Shown piece by piece: positions 19,301 through 27,973 of a DNA stretch of 64,000 nucleotides. Position 1 is the first letter of the stretch; each line of letters opens with the position of its first letter. Under the pieces are notes generated by a model. The model saw nothing but the letters and a program-made list of their open reading frames with translations, ran no database searches and was not told where the DNA came from. The stretch lies in NCBI RefSeq assembly GCF_000238775.2, contig NZ_AFEJ02000001.1, positions 1,612,001 through 1,676,000 on the forward strand, given 5' to 3'. Source of the stretch: Acaryochloris sp. CCMEE 5410 (lineage in GTDB: Bacteria > Cyanobacteriota > Cyanobacteriia > Thermosynechococcales > Thermosynechococcaceae). A program made the position numbers and the translations under genes.

Positions 19301-20982
19301 AGGTAGTTGCCCATATCCCATAAGGTTCCGGAGGGATAGCCTCCTGATGAGTTGGTAAACCCAGTTGCTTCTTGATAGTTATTGACAAAATATTGCCAAG
19401 CAGTGCGAGCGTAGGTTTCTTCTTCCGGCGTTAAAGGATTGGTAATGCCCCCACAGGAATTATCGCCAGGTGGTGGGGGGGGAGCCGCAATAGGTGCTGG
19501 AGATGGAGCTGGGGTAGCCGCAGGTGTGGGAGCCGGAGCTGGGGCCGGGGCTGGAGCCGGAGCTGGGGCCGGGGCTGGAGCTGGGGCTGGGGTTTGGGCC
19601 GATGCAGGTGCAGGAAACTCTTCCATGACCACGGTCGTTTCAGGGGTTCCAGTCGAAGCACTAACGCCATCCCCCCCAATCAGTGGCCGATTGCCTCTGG
19701 CCTTGTAATAGAGGATTTCCATAATCAGCCCGTTTGTGTTTCCGGTTAAGGATTTATTGGGCTGTTGGGTCTCTTCATACATGCCAGCAAAAAAACCGCC
19801 ACCGTCCGGACTCATTAATCCCTTGGCAACCTCAAAAAGTTGTTGAGCGTAGGGATCATCTGGAAAAATATAGCGCCAACCAAATGCTGCCTTTGTGCTG
19901 ATACTGCGTTTATCAGGGTGGAGTTCGTTCTTTTCCGTGATGGTGGCCCAGGCGACACCATTAGAGAAAACAGTGTTGTAGAGGAAGTAGGGCGGACCAT
20001 CAATGTTATCCTCAGTCACTGCTGTCAATTGGCCTGTGGCCTGATAGCGTCGCTTCTGAACTTCAAAGACCCGGGCTGCATAGTCCCGCATTTGGTCGCC
20101 TAAAAAACCAAATTCAATGCCGTCTAAGATGTAGGACTCACTGACAACATAGTTATTCGCATTGGTGTCTTGATAATTACGCGTATCGACAGGAATTTGC
20201 ACCCCATAGATCTCGACCATTTTGTAAGGTTCAAAGGACAATGCCTTCGGAACCTGAAAATTCCAAAGTTCGTATCCTCTGGATGCATACTCTTCATATC
20301 CGAGGCGACCTTCCTGTACTGGCAAGGTTTGACCATCTTCAAGGACTGTAGCCCCATACATATAGCCATCTTGAACAGAACGATCAACCGCCCAGCGGTC
20401 GATGATAGCTTTTAACCAATCTGCATATTGCGGGTGACAGGTACGTAAGACATGGAATGCAGCTAGAATACGGCCTATATCTAGGGCAGACCAGCCAATC
20501 CCCCGCTCAATAGGGTTGTTGCCATAGTCCACCATGGCTCCATCGGCAGCGTTATAGACCTTATTCGGTAAGCTATCTTCAAAAAGCGTTAATCCAGCCA
20601 GGGAAGATAGAAATTTGTTCAGTTTTTGGTCAAACTCTTCTTGTGGAATCAGGTTCATCCATCGGGCTGCGTTGAGGGCCATCAGGTAGTTGCCCATATC
20701 CCACAGGGTGCCTGAAGGGTACCCCCCGGTAGAGTTGGTAAAGCCTGTCGCTTCTTGATAGTTATTCAGAAAGTATTGCCAAGCAGTGCGGGCGTAAGTT
20801 TCCTCCTCTGGTGTCAGAGGATTTGTAATCGCACCACATTCATTGGCTTCTTGGGCATAGGCAGCCTTCTCTGTAGTAAAAGGTAGCCACAGAGGAGGAG
20901 AAAAAATGCCTAATGCCAACCAGGCAACTAGTCTAACTATTGGCAGAGGACGACGTCGCTTCATCAGATAGGATGGCCCCAA
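16312..20982 (-). CDS. Secreted three-domain DUF3131 protein with Ala-Pro linkers
   Basis: A 1556-residue exported protein. A signal peptide follows MKRRRPLP (in-frame ATG at 20964, an alternative start) and ends near AAYAQEA. Three DUF3131 domains lie at about 50-435, 520-905 and 1120-1525. The first two are almost identical (LWDMGNYLMALNAARWMNLIPQ, GRLGYEEYA, SLTGNTNGLIMEILYYKARG); the third is much more diverged. They are joined by long alternating Ala-Pro linkers, probably rigid spacers through periplasm or wall. DUF3131 resembles (alpha/alpha)6-barrel carbohydrate-active folds, so polysaccharide binding or trimming is plausible but unproven. It precedes the glycosyltransferase gene by 226 bp on the same strand. 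Confidence 0.85.
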   Translation of the reverse strand: MGPSYLMKRRRPLPIVRLVAWLALGIFSPPLWLPFTTEKAAYAQEANECGAITNPLTPEEETYARTAWQYFLNNYQEATGFTNSTGGYPSGTLWDMGNYLMALNAARWMNLIPQEEFDQKLNKFLSSLAGLTLFEDSLPNKVYNAADGAMVDYGNNPIERGIGWSALDIGRILAAFHVLRTCHPQYADWLKAIIDRWAVDRSVQDGYMYGATVLEDGQTLPVQEGRLGYEEYASRGYELWNFQVPKALSFEPYKMVEIYGVQIPVDTRNYQDTNANNYVVSESYILDGIEFGFLGDQMRDYAARVFEVQKRRYQATGQLTAVTEDNIDGPPYFLYNTVFSNGVAWATITEKNELHPDKRSISTKAAFGWRYIFPDDPYAQQLFEVAKGLMSPDGGGFFAGMYEETQQPNKSLTGNTNGLIMEILYYKARGNRPLIGGDGVSASTGTPETTVVMEEFPAPASAQTPAPAPAPAPAPAPAPAPAPAPTPAATPAPSPAPIAAPPPPPGDNSCGGITNPLTPEEETYARTAWQYFVNNYQEATGFTNSSGGYPSGTLWDMGNYLMALNAARWMNLIPQEELDQKLNKFLTSLAGLKLFEDSLPNKVYNAANGDMVDYGNNPIERGIGWSALDIGRILAAFHVLRTCHPQYADWLQAIVDRWAIERSIEDGNMFGATVLEDGQTLPVQEGRLGYEEYAARGYELWGFSVPKALSFEPFQMVEIYGVQIPVDTRAYQETNANNYVVSESYILDGIEFGFLGDQMRDYAARVLEVQKRRYQATGQLTAVTEDNIDGPPYFLYNTVFSNGVAWATITEKNELHPDKRSISTKAAFGWRYIFPDEPYADKLFEVAKGLMSPDGGGFYAGLYEETNQPNQALTGNTNGLIMEILYYKARGYRPLIGGNGVNASTGSPQNTIVAEGYPAPDNIAAAPAPAAAPAPAPAPAPAPAPAPAPAPAPAPAPAPAPAPAPAPAPAPAPAPAPAPAPAPVPAPAPAPAPAPAPTPGPSAAPAPSPVVAQSPTQQSVSQPSAIDPNLVVCCQFIEGDGASPQFSPGQTTTSLPTPAPAIAPAPVVASTPAPPPEPIGKIEQPEPPNQPVQVAVAPILSGRKPKDSSVCQDLTRRPHLAEKRYAKAAWKYFEANYESSTGLVSDRSDMKVATLWGMGDYIAALQAAESLDVITIEEFDQRVRLFLGAIKRLPLHGGELPHRNYDIRTLEAVDYGMNPSLEGIGWSGLDVGRFLLALHNLKGCHKGYTDIIDEIVLDWSFLRVVRDGRIHSAFVEADSNGRRLIRVKPDSRLGYEEYAARGFQLWGFDVTEAAVGGNYKTAELEGFQIPIERDRPRKKSDKDQQIVSNPFMVYGLELGLDPQMRQLVLPMLQAQQERYNREGVLTAAGTTLTTKAPYVIHSSLLDKDKKAWAASSADQALKSEQRVISSAAAFAYHAIFPDNDYAQELYQSALDLYNPVLGFYEGVNEQSGQSNPGFSGSTNSIVLQSILYRLRDRQPLLVADISRSSPWWKAVANEEIGTGLPPTPKPKLQLITDSTGTYWGAPHSALSKNNDK
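17992..18209 (-). repeat. Ala-Pro codon repeat (second linker)
   Basis: Short-period repeat built from GGTGCAGG / GGAGCGGG units, encoding alternating Ala and Pro on the minus strand within the DUF3131 protein. Because the units are nearly identical, slippage and copy-number change between strains are likely. It creates long spurious open frames on the opposite strand. Confidence 0.85.
19497..19610 (-). repeat. Ala-Pro codon repeat (first linker)
   Basis: GGAGCTGGGGCC-type units encoding alternating Ala and Pro between DUF3131 domains 1 and 2. Codon choice differs from the other linker (GGGGC-rich here, GGTGCAGG-rich there), so the two linkers expanded separately rather than being copied with the domain. 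Confidence 0.8.
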
Positions 20983-21046
20983 TCAAAAAATGTAAAAGAA
21001 ACACAAACCCTGTTGTAGTCGAGCAGGGAAATAGGGCTAAATCCGA

Positions 21047-22537
21047 TTAAGTTCCCAGCTCAGAAACACCAGCCCAAACGGCTAAAGGTTTGCCAACCTT
21101 TTTGAATAATAAGCACTCTAAGATAATGCCATTATTATTAGCTGTCAATACGGCATTTGGCTCATCTAAGGTCTCATAAAAACCACTGTACCAGCCTTTT
21201 TTTGAACCAACTTTTTCTTGCACAAAAGAAAACAGCTTTTTGGTGTAATCCGTGTTGTAAAGAACATGCCAACCAATTGCCGCTTTCGTACTAACAAAGC
21301 GAAGATGATTGTAGTTTTCTCCGGTATCACTAATGGTTGCCCAGGGCTTACCGTTTACATACAAGGTGTTGTAAACAAAATACGGTTCCCGATCTAAATT
21401 ATCTTCCGTGATAGCGGTCAATTGCTTCGTCGCTTTATAACGGGCTTCCTGAGCGGCTAACATCCGATCTGCATAGGCCTTAGGTAGGGCTTTAAAGCCT
21501 GTCTCAATGCCATCCAAGAAGAACGGCTCACTTAATACGTAATTATTCGCTTCCGAATTTTCGCGATCGCGCACATCAAATGGAATGCTATGGCCATAGA
21601 GTTCAACAAAGGCTGACTTGTTGTCATAATCTAACGCCTTATCAACATTGAGCCCCCAGAGCTTCAAGCCATAGGCTGCATAATCTTCGTACCCTAAGCG
21701 TCCTTCCTGGTTGTATTGCTCTTGCCCATCTTTGATGCTGGTGCCATACATCTGGCCATCTTTCGTCAACCGTTTGACATCCCAGGCTTCCCACACTGCC
21801 GTGGTTTGGGGCTCAAACTCGGGATATTTGGCAGCAATGATTTTTAGCCAGAGGGCAATTCGCCCTAGATCAATCGCCGACCAGCCAATTTCTTCCCGCT
21901 TGTCGAGAGAACCATAATTCACCGGCATCAGGTTTTGGGAATTGTAGACCTTATTGGGAAGCTCTCCCTTATACAATTCCAGTTTGGCAAGAGTGGTCAA
22001 CATCTTGCTCATGGTTGCTTTGAATTCCTTTTCTGAAATCAGGTCCAATTCTTTGGCACTGACCACAGCCGCCATTGCTGCACTTTGATCCCAAAGGGTC
22101 ACCGATTGAAATTGATCAACCGAATTAGCCAAACCTGTGTCTGGATTAATATTGGTCTCAAAATAGCTCCAAGCCTTCTTGGCGACCTTTAGCTCAGCAG
22201 GGGATAGTTTACCGACATGTGCTGGGATATAAGGTGTGGTTGTTTTTGCAATTTCTTGTTTGCTCACCCGATCACCTGGAAATTTAATTGAGCGGGAATC
22301 AGGCTTTTCATTCTTGGCCTTGGGTTTCGCCTTGGTGGTGTCAGAGGTCTTTGAACTAGGAGCGGTAGCAGTGGTCGTAGGGCCAGACTCTTGAGTCGAT
22401 TCCTTTTGGGAAAGATTGCCCGATAACATTTCTAAACCTGCGATCGCAGCGACGGCTGTCACTACCCCCCCTAAGTAGGTGAGAAAAGCAAGTTTTTTAG
22501 GTGGCATTTCGAAATTAGAATTCATGACTGCTCCCAC
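21047..22537 (-). CDS. Single-domain DUF3131 protein, membrane-anchored
   Basis: A 496-residue protein with an N-terminal membrane anchor (KLAFLTYLGGVVTAVAAIAGLEML, about residues 14-37), a polar Ser/Thr/Lys-rich stalk to about residue 110, and one DUF3131 domain (AKKAWSYFETNINPDTGLANS to the C-terminus). Shared landmarks with the larger neighbour: GWSAIDLGRIALWL, GRLGYEDYAAYGLKLWG, YFVYNTLYVNGKPWATI. It lies 64 nt upstream of that neighbour on the same strand, so they are probably an operon. Enzymatic role unknown. Confidence 0.85.
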   Translation of the reverse strand: MGAVMNSNFEMPPKKLAFLTYLGGVVTAVAAIAGLEMLSGNLSQKESTQESGPTTTATAPSSKTSDTTKAKPKAKNEKPDSRSIKFPGDRVSKQEIAKTTTPYIPAHVGKLSPAELKVAKKAWSYFETNINPDTGLANSVDQFQSVTLWDQSAAMAAVVSAKELDLISEKEFKATMSKMLTTLAKLELYKGELPNKVYNSQNLMPVNYGSLDKREEIGWSAIDLGRIALWLKIIAAKYPEFEPQTTAVWEAWDVKRLTKDGQMYGTSIKDGQEQYNQEGRLGYEDYAAYGLKLWGLNVDKALDYDNKSAFVELYGHSIPFDVRDRENSEANNYVLSEPFFLDGIETGFKALPKAYADRMLAAQEARYKATKQLTAITEDNLDREPYFVYNTLYVNGKPWATISDTGENYNHLRFVSTKAAIGWHVLYNTDYTKKLFSFVQEKVGSKKGWYSGFYETLDEPNAVLTANNNGIILECLLFKKVGKPLAVWAGVSELGT

Positions 22538-22738
22538 TTGGAATAATGACTGAAATAGTCAGTGATTAGACAATATTGATTGGTAACTAGGACAACTGAC
22601 TAGAGAAAGTTTTCTTAATTCTTGAAAATCAGAAAAAAATATCAATAATAATCGATTAAAATGAACTTTCTTTCGTTAAAAGAGGCTTGTCTGCTCTAGA
22701 ATTCCCAACTTTACAATAGGTTTAACACTCTTAAAAAA

Positions 22739-24745
22739 TTAAAAATCGATTCTCAACTGCCCAGAAAAGATATGGCTATTACTGGCCCCAGACCCACTTG
22801 AAATGATGTTGGTGAGAACATAACCAAAATCAAGCTCTACATTATCGGCCAAAGATGCTGTACATTTCGCTTGTAGTCCTCGACCAGTACTTTTTCCCCC
22901 ATTCACGACTTGGTTACCAATAGAGGCAGCAAATTGGCAGGTTAAAGGGTCAAAAATTTTGCCTTTCCAACCCACTTCAGCGTTGTAGAGTAAAAAACTG
23001 AGGGGCGAAAAATAGCCACTCTCTGATTCTAGATCTTCCGCAAAGTTCCAGGTGAATACGTTCGCAGCGACAGAAAAAGGTCCGATTTTTCGTTCTAATC
23101 GACTAAAAGACTGGATTTCTTGGTTGCCATCATTGAAAAATCCAGCTTGGAGCAGCCCAAAGAAGGTGGTTTTGCTATCAATTTGCCAAAATACACTTGG
23201 ACGAATTCGCCAATAGCTAATTTCATTCTCTAAAGTCGTGGTGTTGAATTTATAAGGACCATGCTCGACTTCTCCAGAAACCAAGACTTGTCCAAAAAGG
23301 GACGTTTTTGCTCCCACCTTAAAAGTAGGCTGAGGATCTAAACGGTTGAAGACTTCAGCACCCGCCGCCACATTGATGGAAACATCTCCAACTTCAGTCT
23401 CCCATCCTAAAATCAGCGGAATATTCTTGACGGGTTCTTGCCCTTCCTGGCTATAGGTGTTTACCCCTGTTGTAAAGGTGACAACATCTCCATTCCGAAC
23501 CCGAAAAGTCACTATTTCTTCGATTTTTAGGTTTTCTTTGCCAAACTCATCGAAATCTAGCTTGAAATCAGTCGTCGAACTCTCTAAGACAATAAAAGAC
23601 ACCTGTGGATCATCAGCGGCTCCAATCGGGGTTAATTCAGTAGGGAACCGATCTAGAGGTGCTTTTTGAGGCGGCTGAAGGGGGAGGTCTGGAGGTACCG
23701 TAGGAGATTGAGCAGTCGTTTGTGCAGGAACCTTAGGTGTATCTTGCACCAGCACAGGCTGAGAAGTAGGTGAAATATTTTGCTGTGGTGGGGGCGAGGG
23801 AACGGATCGGAAACGAGGAGTAGATGAAGGGGAGGGACTATTCCGAGAAGATTCTGGAACAGTTGGTTGGGACCTTTGTTGTAGCGTTGGGGGCGGACCT
23901 GATGGACGGACAGCAGGGCTAGAATGAGGTGCTGGATGAGTAGGCATTGCCGCACCCCCTGTCGCAGAATCCTTGGGAAGAGTAGAAGAGGGTATATTTC
24001 GAGGAACGGGACCTGAAGGACGGACCGTTGGACTATGGGCAGGAGCACTATCAATGGGAGTTGCCGCACCTCCTTCAAAAGAATCGGGGAGGGAAGGGCG
24101 TGTTGGGATATCTATTGGTCGAGGAGCTGGACCTGATGGTCGGGCCGCCGGACTATGGGCTGGTGTTGCTGCACCGCCTTGAAAATCATCGGGTGAGGAG
24201 CGAGGAGGAATATTAGTTGACCGAAGAGCTGGACCTGAAGGACGGGCTGCTGGACTATTGGTAGGAGGTCTAGGGGTTGCCGCACCTCCGTGAAAATTAT
24301 CTGATGAGGGCAGTGGTGAGGCTATTGGCTGAGGATCTGGACCTGAAGGACGGGCCGCTGGACTAATAATTAGTAAGGGTGAATTAGGTGGAACTGGGGA
24401 TGGAGAATATGGCTGAGAATTCTCCACTAGCGGAACTCCATCCGCCTCTGCTGGAATATTCACATCAGTTGGAAATGAAGCTCCGCCTTGGGGGCCTGCT
24501 GCAGATGGGCTGGTCGGGGTAATGGTTGGCGAGGAGGGGAAAGGTTGGGGAGAAGCCTGGGGACGTGCAGGCTTTTTCTGAGAACGGTCAGGTTGATCAA
24601 TAGGCTGGAGCAAACCGGGATTCAACTCATAGGGGCCTGCCACTAACATCGGCTGTTGAATCACAGGCGAGGATAACTCCTGAGCCTCTGGCGTATTGAG
24701 GTCAGTTTGACAGCCTAAGCATAGCGTTGCCAACACGGAAAGCAT
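22739..24745 (-). CDS. Probable outer-membrane beta-barrel protein with proline-rich repeats
   Basis: A 668-residue protein. It opens MLSVLATLCLGCQTD, a short hydrophobic segment ending in a lipobox-like LGC, so it may be a lipoprotein. Residues about 120-290 carry five copies of a roughly 38-residue repeat centred on RPSGP and GGAATP (the last two degenerate), then another Pro/Ser-rich stretch. From about residue 390 on, alternating hydrophobic strands and a final aromatic residue (GQLRIDF) suggest a porin-like barrel. As the first gene of the locus it may be the outer-membrane exit for the polysaccharide, in the place BcsC has in cellulose systems; that is inference from position and fold only. 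Confidence 0.65.
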   Translation of the reverse strand: MLSVLATLCLGCQTDLNTPEAQELSSPVIQQPMLVAGPYELNPGLLQPIDQPDRSQKKPARPQASPQPFPSSPTITPTSPSAAGPQGGASFPTDVNIPAEADGVPLVENSQPYSPSPVPPNSPLLIISPAARPSGPDPQPIASPLPSSDNFHGGAATPRPPTNSPAARPSGPALRSTNIPPRSSPDDFQGGAATPAHSPAARPSGPAPRPIDIPTRPSLPDSFEGGAATPIDSAPAHSPTVRPSGPVPRNIPSSTLPKDSATGGAAMPTHPAPHSSPAVRPSGPPPTLQQRSQPTVPESSRNSPSPSSTPRFRSVPSPPPQQNISPTSQPVLVQDTPKVPAQTTAQSPTVPPDLPLQPPQKAPLDRFPTELTPIGAADDPQVSFIVLESSTTDFKLDFDEFGKENLKIEEIVTFRVRNGDVVTFTTGVNTYSQEGQEPVKNIPLILGWETEVGDVSINVAAGAEVFNRLDPQPTFKVGAKTSLFGQVLVSGEVEHGPYKFNTTTLENEISYWRIRPSVFWQIDSKTTFFGLLQAGFFNDGNQEIQSFSRLERKIGPFSVAANVFTWNFAEDLESESGYFSPLSFLLYNAEVGWKGKIFDPLTCQFAASIGNQVVNGGKSTGRGLQAKCTASLADNVELDFGYVLTNIISSGSGASNSHIFSGQLRIDF

Positions 24746-24862
24746 GAGAGATTAACTACCACAGAACAGGTCATAAGGGGAATTCAGCTAAAAAACCGAC
24801 ATTTTCTGAGAAAAATCAATCTGCCCCAGCTTAGAGTGCCCTGTAAGTTGTGGACTAACGCA

Positions 24863-26230
24863 TCATTTTTCTGTCTGTTTAGAGGAAATAGGTCGCCATC
24901 CAGGTAATACACTTTGCCGTTGACGCGCCACGACTAGGGCATCATCACCGACATTCTTAGTAATTGTGGAGCCTGCCGCCACGGTAACATTTGCCCCTAA
25001 GGTGATCGGAGCCACTAAGACGCTGTTTGCACCTGTTTTGGTGCGATCGCCAATCAGAGTTGGATGTTTATTCACCCCGTCATAATTGGCAGTAATGGTT
25101 CCTGCACCAATATTGACCTGGGTTCCTAAAGTGGCATCCCCTAGATAAGACAGATGGGCAACGTTGGTGCGATCGCCAATGGTCGTTTTTTTCATTTCAA
25201 CGAAATTACCGACCCGGCATTTCTCACCAATCTGTACATTCCCTCGCAGATGCGTATAAGGCCCTATCCGGGAGTTGTCGCCCACTCGGCTGTCCGAGAT
25301 AACAGAATAAAGAACCTGTACATTAGCGCCAATATGGCTGTTCTCAATCAAACTCCCAGGACCGATACGGCTACCGGTATCAATTTTGGTATCGCCCCGT
25401 AGGTGGGTTTGGGGTTCGATAATGACGTCGGTCGCCAATTTAACGGTTTCATCGATGGTAATGCTGTCTGGATCCACAATTGTCACGCCAGCAGCAAGCC
25501 AATCATCCTTAATCCGATCTTGCAAAATCGTGTAGGCGGTGGCTAATTGTTTGCGATCGTTAATTCCTAGAATTTCTTGATAATCATCGACATCCAGAAC
25601 CATAACTGGATCTAGATAGTTAACTGCATCGGTCAGATAATATTCTTTTTGATCATTTTCAGCTTTCAGGTTTGGTAACACTTCGGCTAAAGCCGACCAG
25701 CGAAAACAATAGACCCCTGCATTGATGCGTTGATTTTGACGTTGGGCGGGGGTACAGTCTCGATCTTCAATAATTTCTTGCAAATGCATTTGAGCATCGC
25801 AAAAGACCCGACCATAACCTTTGGGATTGGGCAATTGGGCTGTCAAAATGGTCGCTGCATTCTGATGCTCTTGATGGGTTGCCAACATCTTTTGCAACGT
25901 CCCAGGTCGGAGTAAGGGGACATCGCCGTTGAGGACGAGTAAGTCTCCTGTAAAGCCTTCCATCACAGGCAGCACTTGCTGGACGGCGTGGCCTGTGCCT
26001 AATTGCTCCGCTTGTTCCACAAATTCTAAGTGCGGCCAGCCTTGCATTTCTGTCCGCACTTGATCAGCGGAATAGCCCACAATCACAATCTGACGGGATG
26101 GAGAAAGGTTTTGGGTGCTGCTTAATACGCGCTCAACCAGGCTCTTACCCCCTAACTGATGTAGGACCTTGGGCAGGTTTGACCTCATACGTGTGCCTTT
26201 ACCCGCTGCCAAAATTGCTACCGCGATCAT
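24863..26230 (-). CDS. glmU: Bifunctional UDP-GlcNAc pyrophosphorylase / glucosamine-1-phosphate acetyltransferase
   Basis: Makes UDP-N-acetylglucosamine for peptidoglycan and LPS. The 455-residue length is typical. The N-terminal nucleotidyltransferase has [17 protein letters not shown] (residues 7-23) and [12 protein letters not shown]; the C-terminal half is a left-handed beta helix of hexapeptide repeats ([18 protein letters not shown] and following), with the acetyltransferase segment [14 protein letters not shown]. It is a single gene after the polysaccharide locus, about 120 bp upstream of the barrel gene on the same strand. Confidence 0.97.
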   Translation of the reverse strand: MIAVAILAAGKGTRMRSNLPKVLHQLGGKSLVERVLSSTQNLSPSRQIVIVGYSADQVRTEMQGWPHLEFVEQAEQLGTGHAVQQVLPVMEGFTGDLLVLNGDVPLLRPGTLQKMLATHQEHQNAATILTAQLPNPKGYGRVFCDAQMHLQEIIEDRDCTPAQRQNQRINAGVYCFRWSALAEVLPNLKAENDQKEYYLTDAVNYLDPVMVLDVDDYQEILGINDRKQLATAYTILQDRIKDDWLAAGVTIVDPDSITIDETVKLATDVIIEPQTHLRGDTKIDTGSRIGPGSLIENSHIGANVQVLYSVISDSRVGDNSRIGPYTHLRGNVQIGEKCRVGNFVEMKKTTIGDRTNVAHLSYLGDATLGTQVNIGAGTITANYDGVNKHPTLIGDRTKTGANSVLVAPITLGANVTVAAGSTITKNVGDDALVVARQRQSVLPGWRPISSKQTEK

Positions 26231-27124
26231 GTCCTTGTCCTAGGGAGTCAACACTCACGGAGTATATCGTGCTTCTTCGCCAATAGAGACAACAGATTGT
26301 TGCTAAAGATAGGACGTGGGTTGCGACAAGGTTGGTTGCCCCGGACAACCTTCCCGAAAGCATCTAATTTGAGTCTCCATCCTTGGAATTGTGAACATAG
26401 AAAAATCAGGGTTTGAAATAGCGGATTGCTCAATGTATATTCTGACGGATTCTGGTCAGAAGGATTTGAGATTAGAAATGTTCAAGTTTTATTCTAAAAA
26501 TAATTTTCTCGACGGCCTCTGGATATGGGCTATTGATGTTAGAGATCTATAATCGTCATCCATTATGGGAGGTGATATCCTGGCACTCTTGCTGGTGGAT
26601 GAGGACGATATCTTTTACACACAACGCAAAATTCTACTCCCTACCAATCGGGCAATTGAGGCCTCTATTTCCTAGCATTTTTATGGCTATATCCTCAGAC
26701 TGAATCTTGCAAATCATGGACACAAAGGCTAACTCTTCAGCACTGGCCAGATGAATATCACTGGCTTAGAGAAGACATGTATTTTTACCTATCATGTCTA
26801 CTATGTCTTGCAGGTTACAACTTGTGGTATGGGAGAAAATAACCGCTTCAAAAATCATTCTCCAAATTTTCACAAATCTGAGCTTATATAAGGCTAGCAG
26901 AACTCAAAGACTAAGGAATCAAGAGTAAAAAAAAGGAAATCTGTAAATCTGCGAAATTATTATTAATAATCTGAGGCGTTGTTAGATTCTGATTATTTTC
27001 CAGAATTACATAGTAAACAACTTTAAGCTGTGCTGATTTTCTTAATCCTTTGTTGCTCAAAATCCAAAAAAATATGGCAGTATTAATACATTCAGGTGAT
27101 ATTTATAGAGAGACTTATTGATTT
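26231..27124. other. Gene-free region
   Basis: Roughly 0.9 kb between divergent glmU and cyAbrB with no convincing open frame; short frames show no family I recognise. It must contain both promoters. The part next to the AbrB gene is A/T-rich, as expected for its upstream region. Confidence 0.5.
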
Positions 27125-27502
27125 ATGCCTAGGAAAAATAAGCAGACTAAGCCTTTAACAGGTGAGGCGTTAATTACGAAGGTCAAACAACTGAGTGATT
27201 TGACTCGTGAGGAGAAAGCGAAAGCCTGTGGATATATTTCCAATGAGTCAGATGGCTCAGAACGAGTGAAAGTGATGGCCTTCCTCAATGCTTTATTGGA
27301 TGCAGAAGGCATTAATTTAGATCGGCATTCTGCTGATGGAGATGGCCGAGGTGGGCGCAAAGCCAGTTATAAGGTCAGTGTGCAGTCCAACGGTAATATT
27401 TTAGTTGGACGGACTTATACGAAAGCTTTGGAATTAGAGCCTGGGGATGAATTCGAAATTACCGTGGGTCGTAAGCATATTCATTTGAACAAGGTTGCTT
27501 AG
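27125..27502 (+). CDS. AbrB-like transcriptional regulator (cyAbrB)
   Basis: A 125-residue cyanobacterial AbrB protein. In this family the DNA-binding AbrB-like beta fold lies at the C-terminus, seen here as ILVGRTYTKALELEPGDEFEITVGRKHIHL; the N-terminal part (PLTGEALITKVKQLSDLTREEKAKACGY) is the typical cyAbrB helical region. Members regulate carbon/nitrogen balance, hydrogenase and transporter genes in Synechocystis. It stands alone with its own terminator at 27612-27647. Clade A or B cannot be assigned with confidence. Confidence 0.9.
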   Translation: MPRKNKQTKPLTGEALITKVKQLSDLTREEKAKACGYISNESDGSERVKVMAFLNALLDAEGINLDRHSADGDGRGGRKASYKVSVQSNGNILVGRTYTKALELEPGDEFEITVGRKHIHLNKVA

Positions 27503-27611
27503 TTGATATAACTGGCCCCTTAAATGCACTTATAGGCTCTGGTGTAGTGGGGAGGCCAACGACTTATCGACATTCTGTTAAGTTTCGCTTACATTCAATA
27601 CCTACAAATCA

Positions 27612-27647
27612 ACGGGTGGCTGGTCTTTAGATGCCATCCGTTTTTTT
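27612..27647 (+). terminator. Rho-independent terminator of cyAbrB gene
   Basis: Arms ACGGGTGGC and GCCATCCGT pair over 9 bp with one G-T wobble, around a 12-nt loop, and run directly into seven T residues. It lies 110 nt after the cyAbrB stop. Confidence 0.8.
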
Positions 27648-27973
27648 ATGGGCGGGCTTATTCTTTGATTTCGCAAAGAATTAGTAATCCATTTCATTTT
27701 AGATAGATGGGGCTATTCATACTTGAAGGAAGTTCGCTGACAACTTCAAACACTGCATGAGCTGGTGACAGCAAGCAACCTAAAGCCAATGAAAAATCGA
27801 GGGCCATTACTCCGTTATCATCCCCGTTGCCAGATGTATCAGATTTGCGATCGCACCCCCATCATCCTCGTAAAAATCAAAACAAATGTACTATAATCCT
27901 CCAATCTATATCCCCCTAACCATAACCTCCCCACTGCTACCGCAGTCATTCACGCATCAATAGAGAACCCCAT

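Noticed and set aside
19439-19708. Plus-strand Gly-Ala repeat protein
   Set aside because: Opposite-strand shadow of the first Ala-Pro linker; no ribosome site and no independent evidence.
26520-26690. Possible decayed gene upstream of cyAbrB
   Set aside because: Short frames show no family resemblance and no ribosome site.
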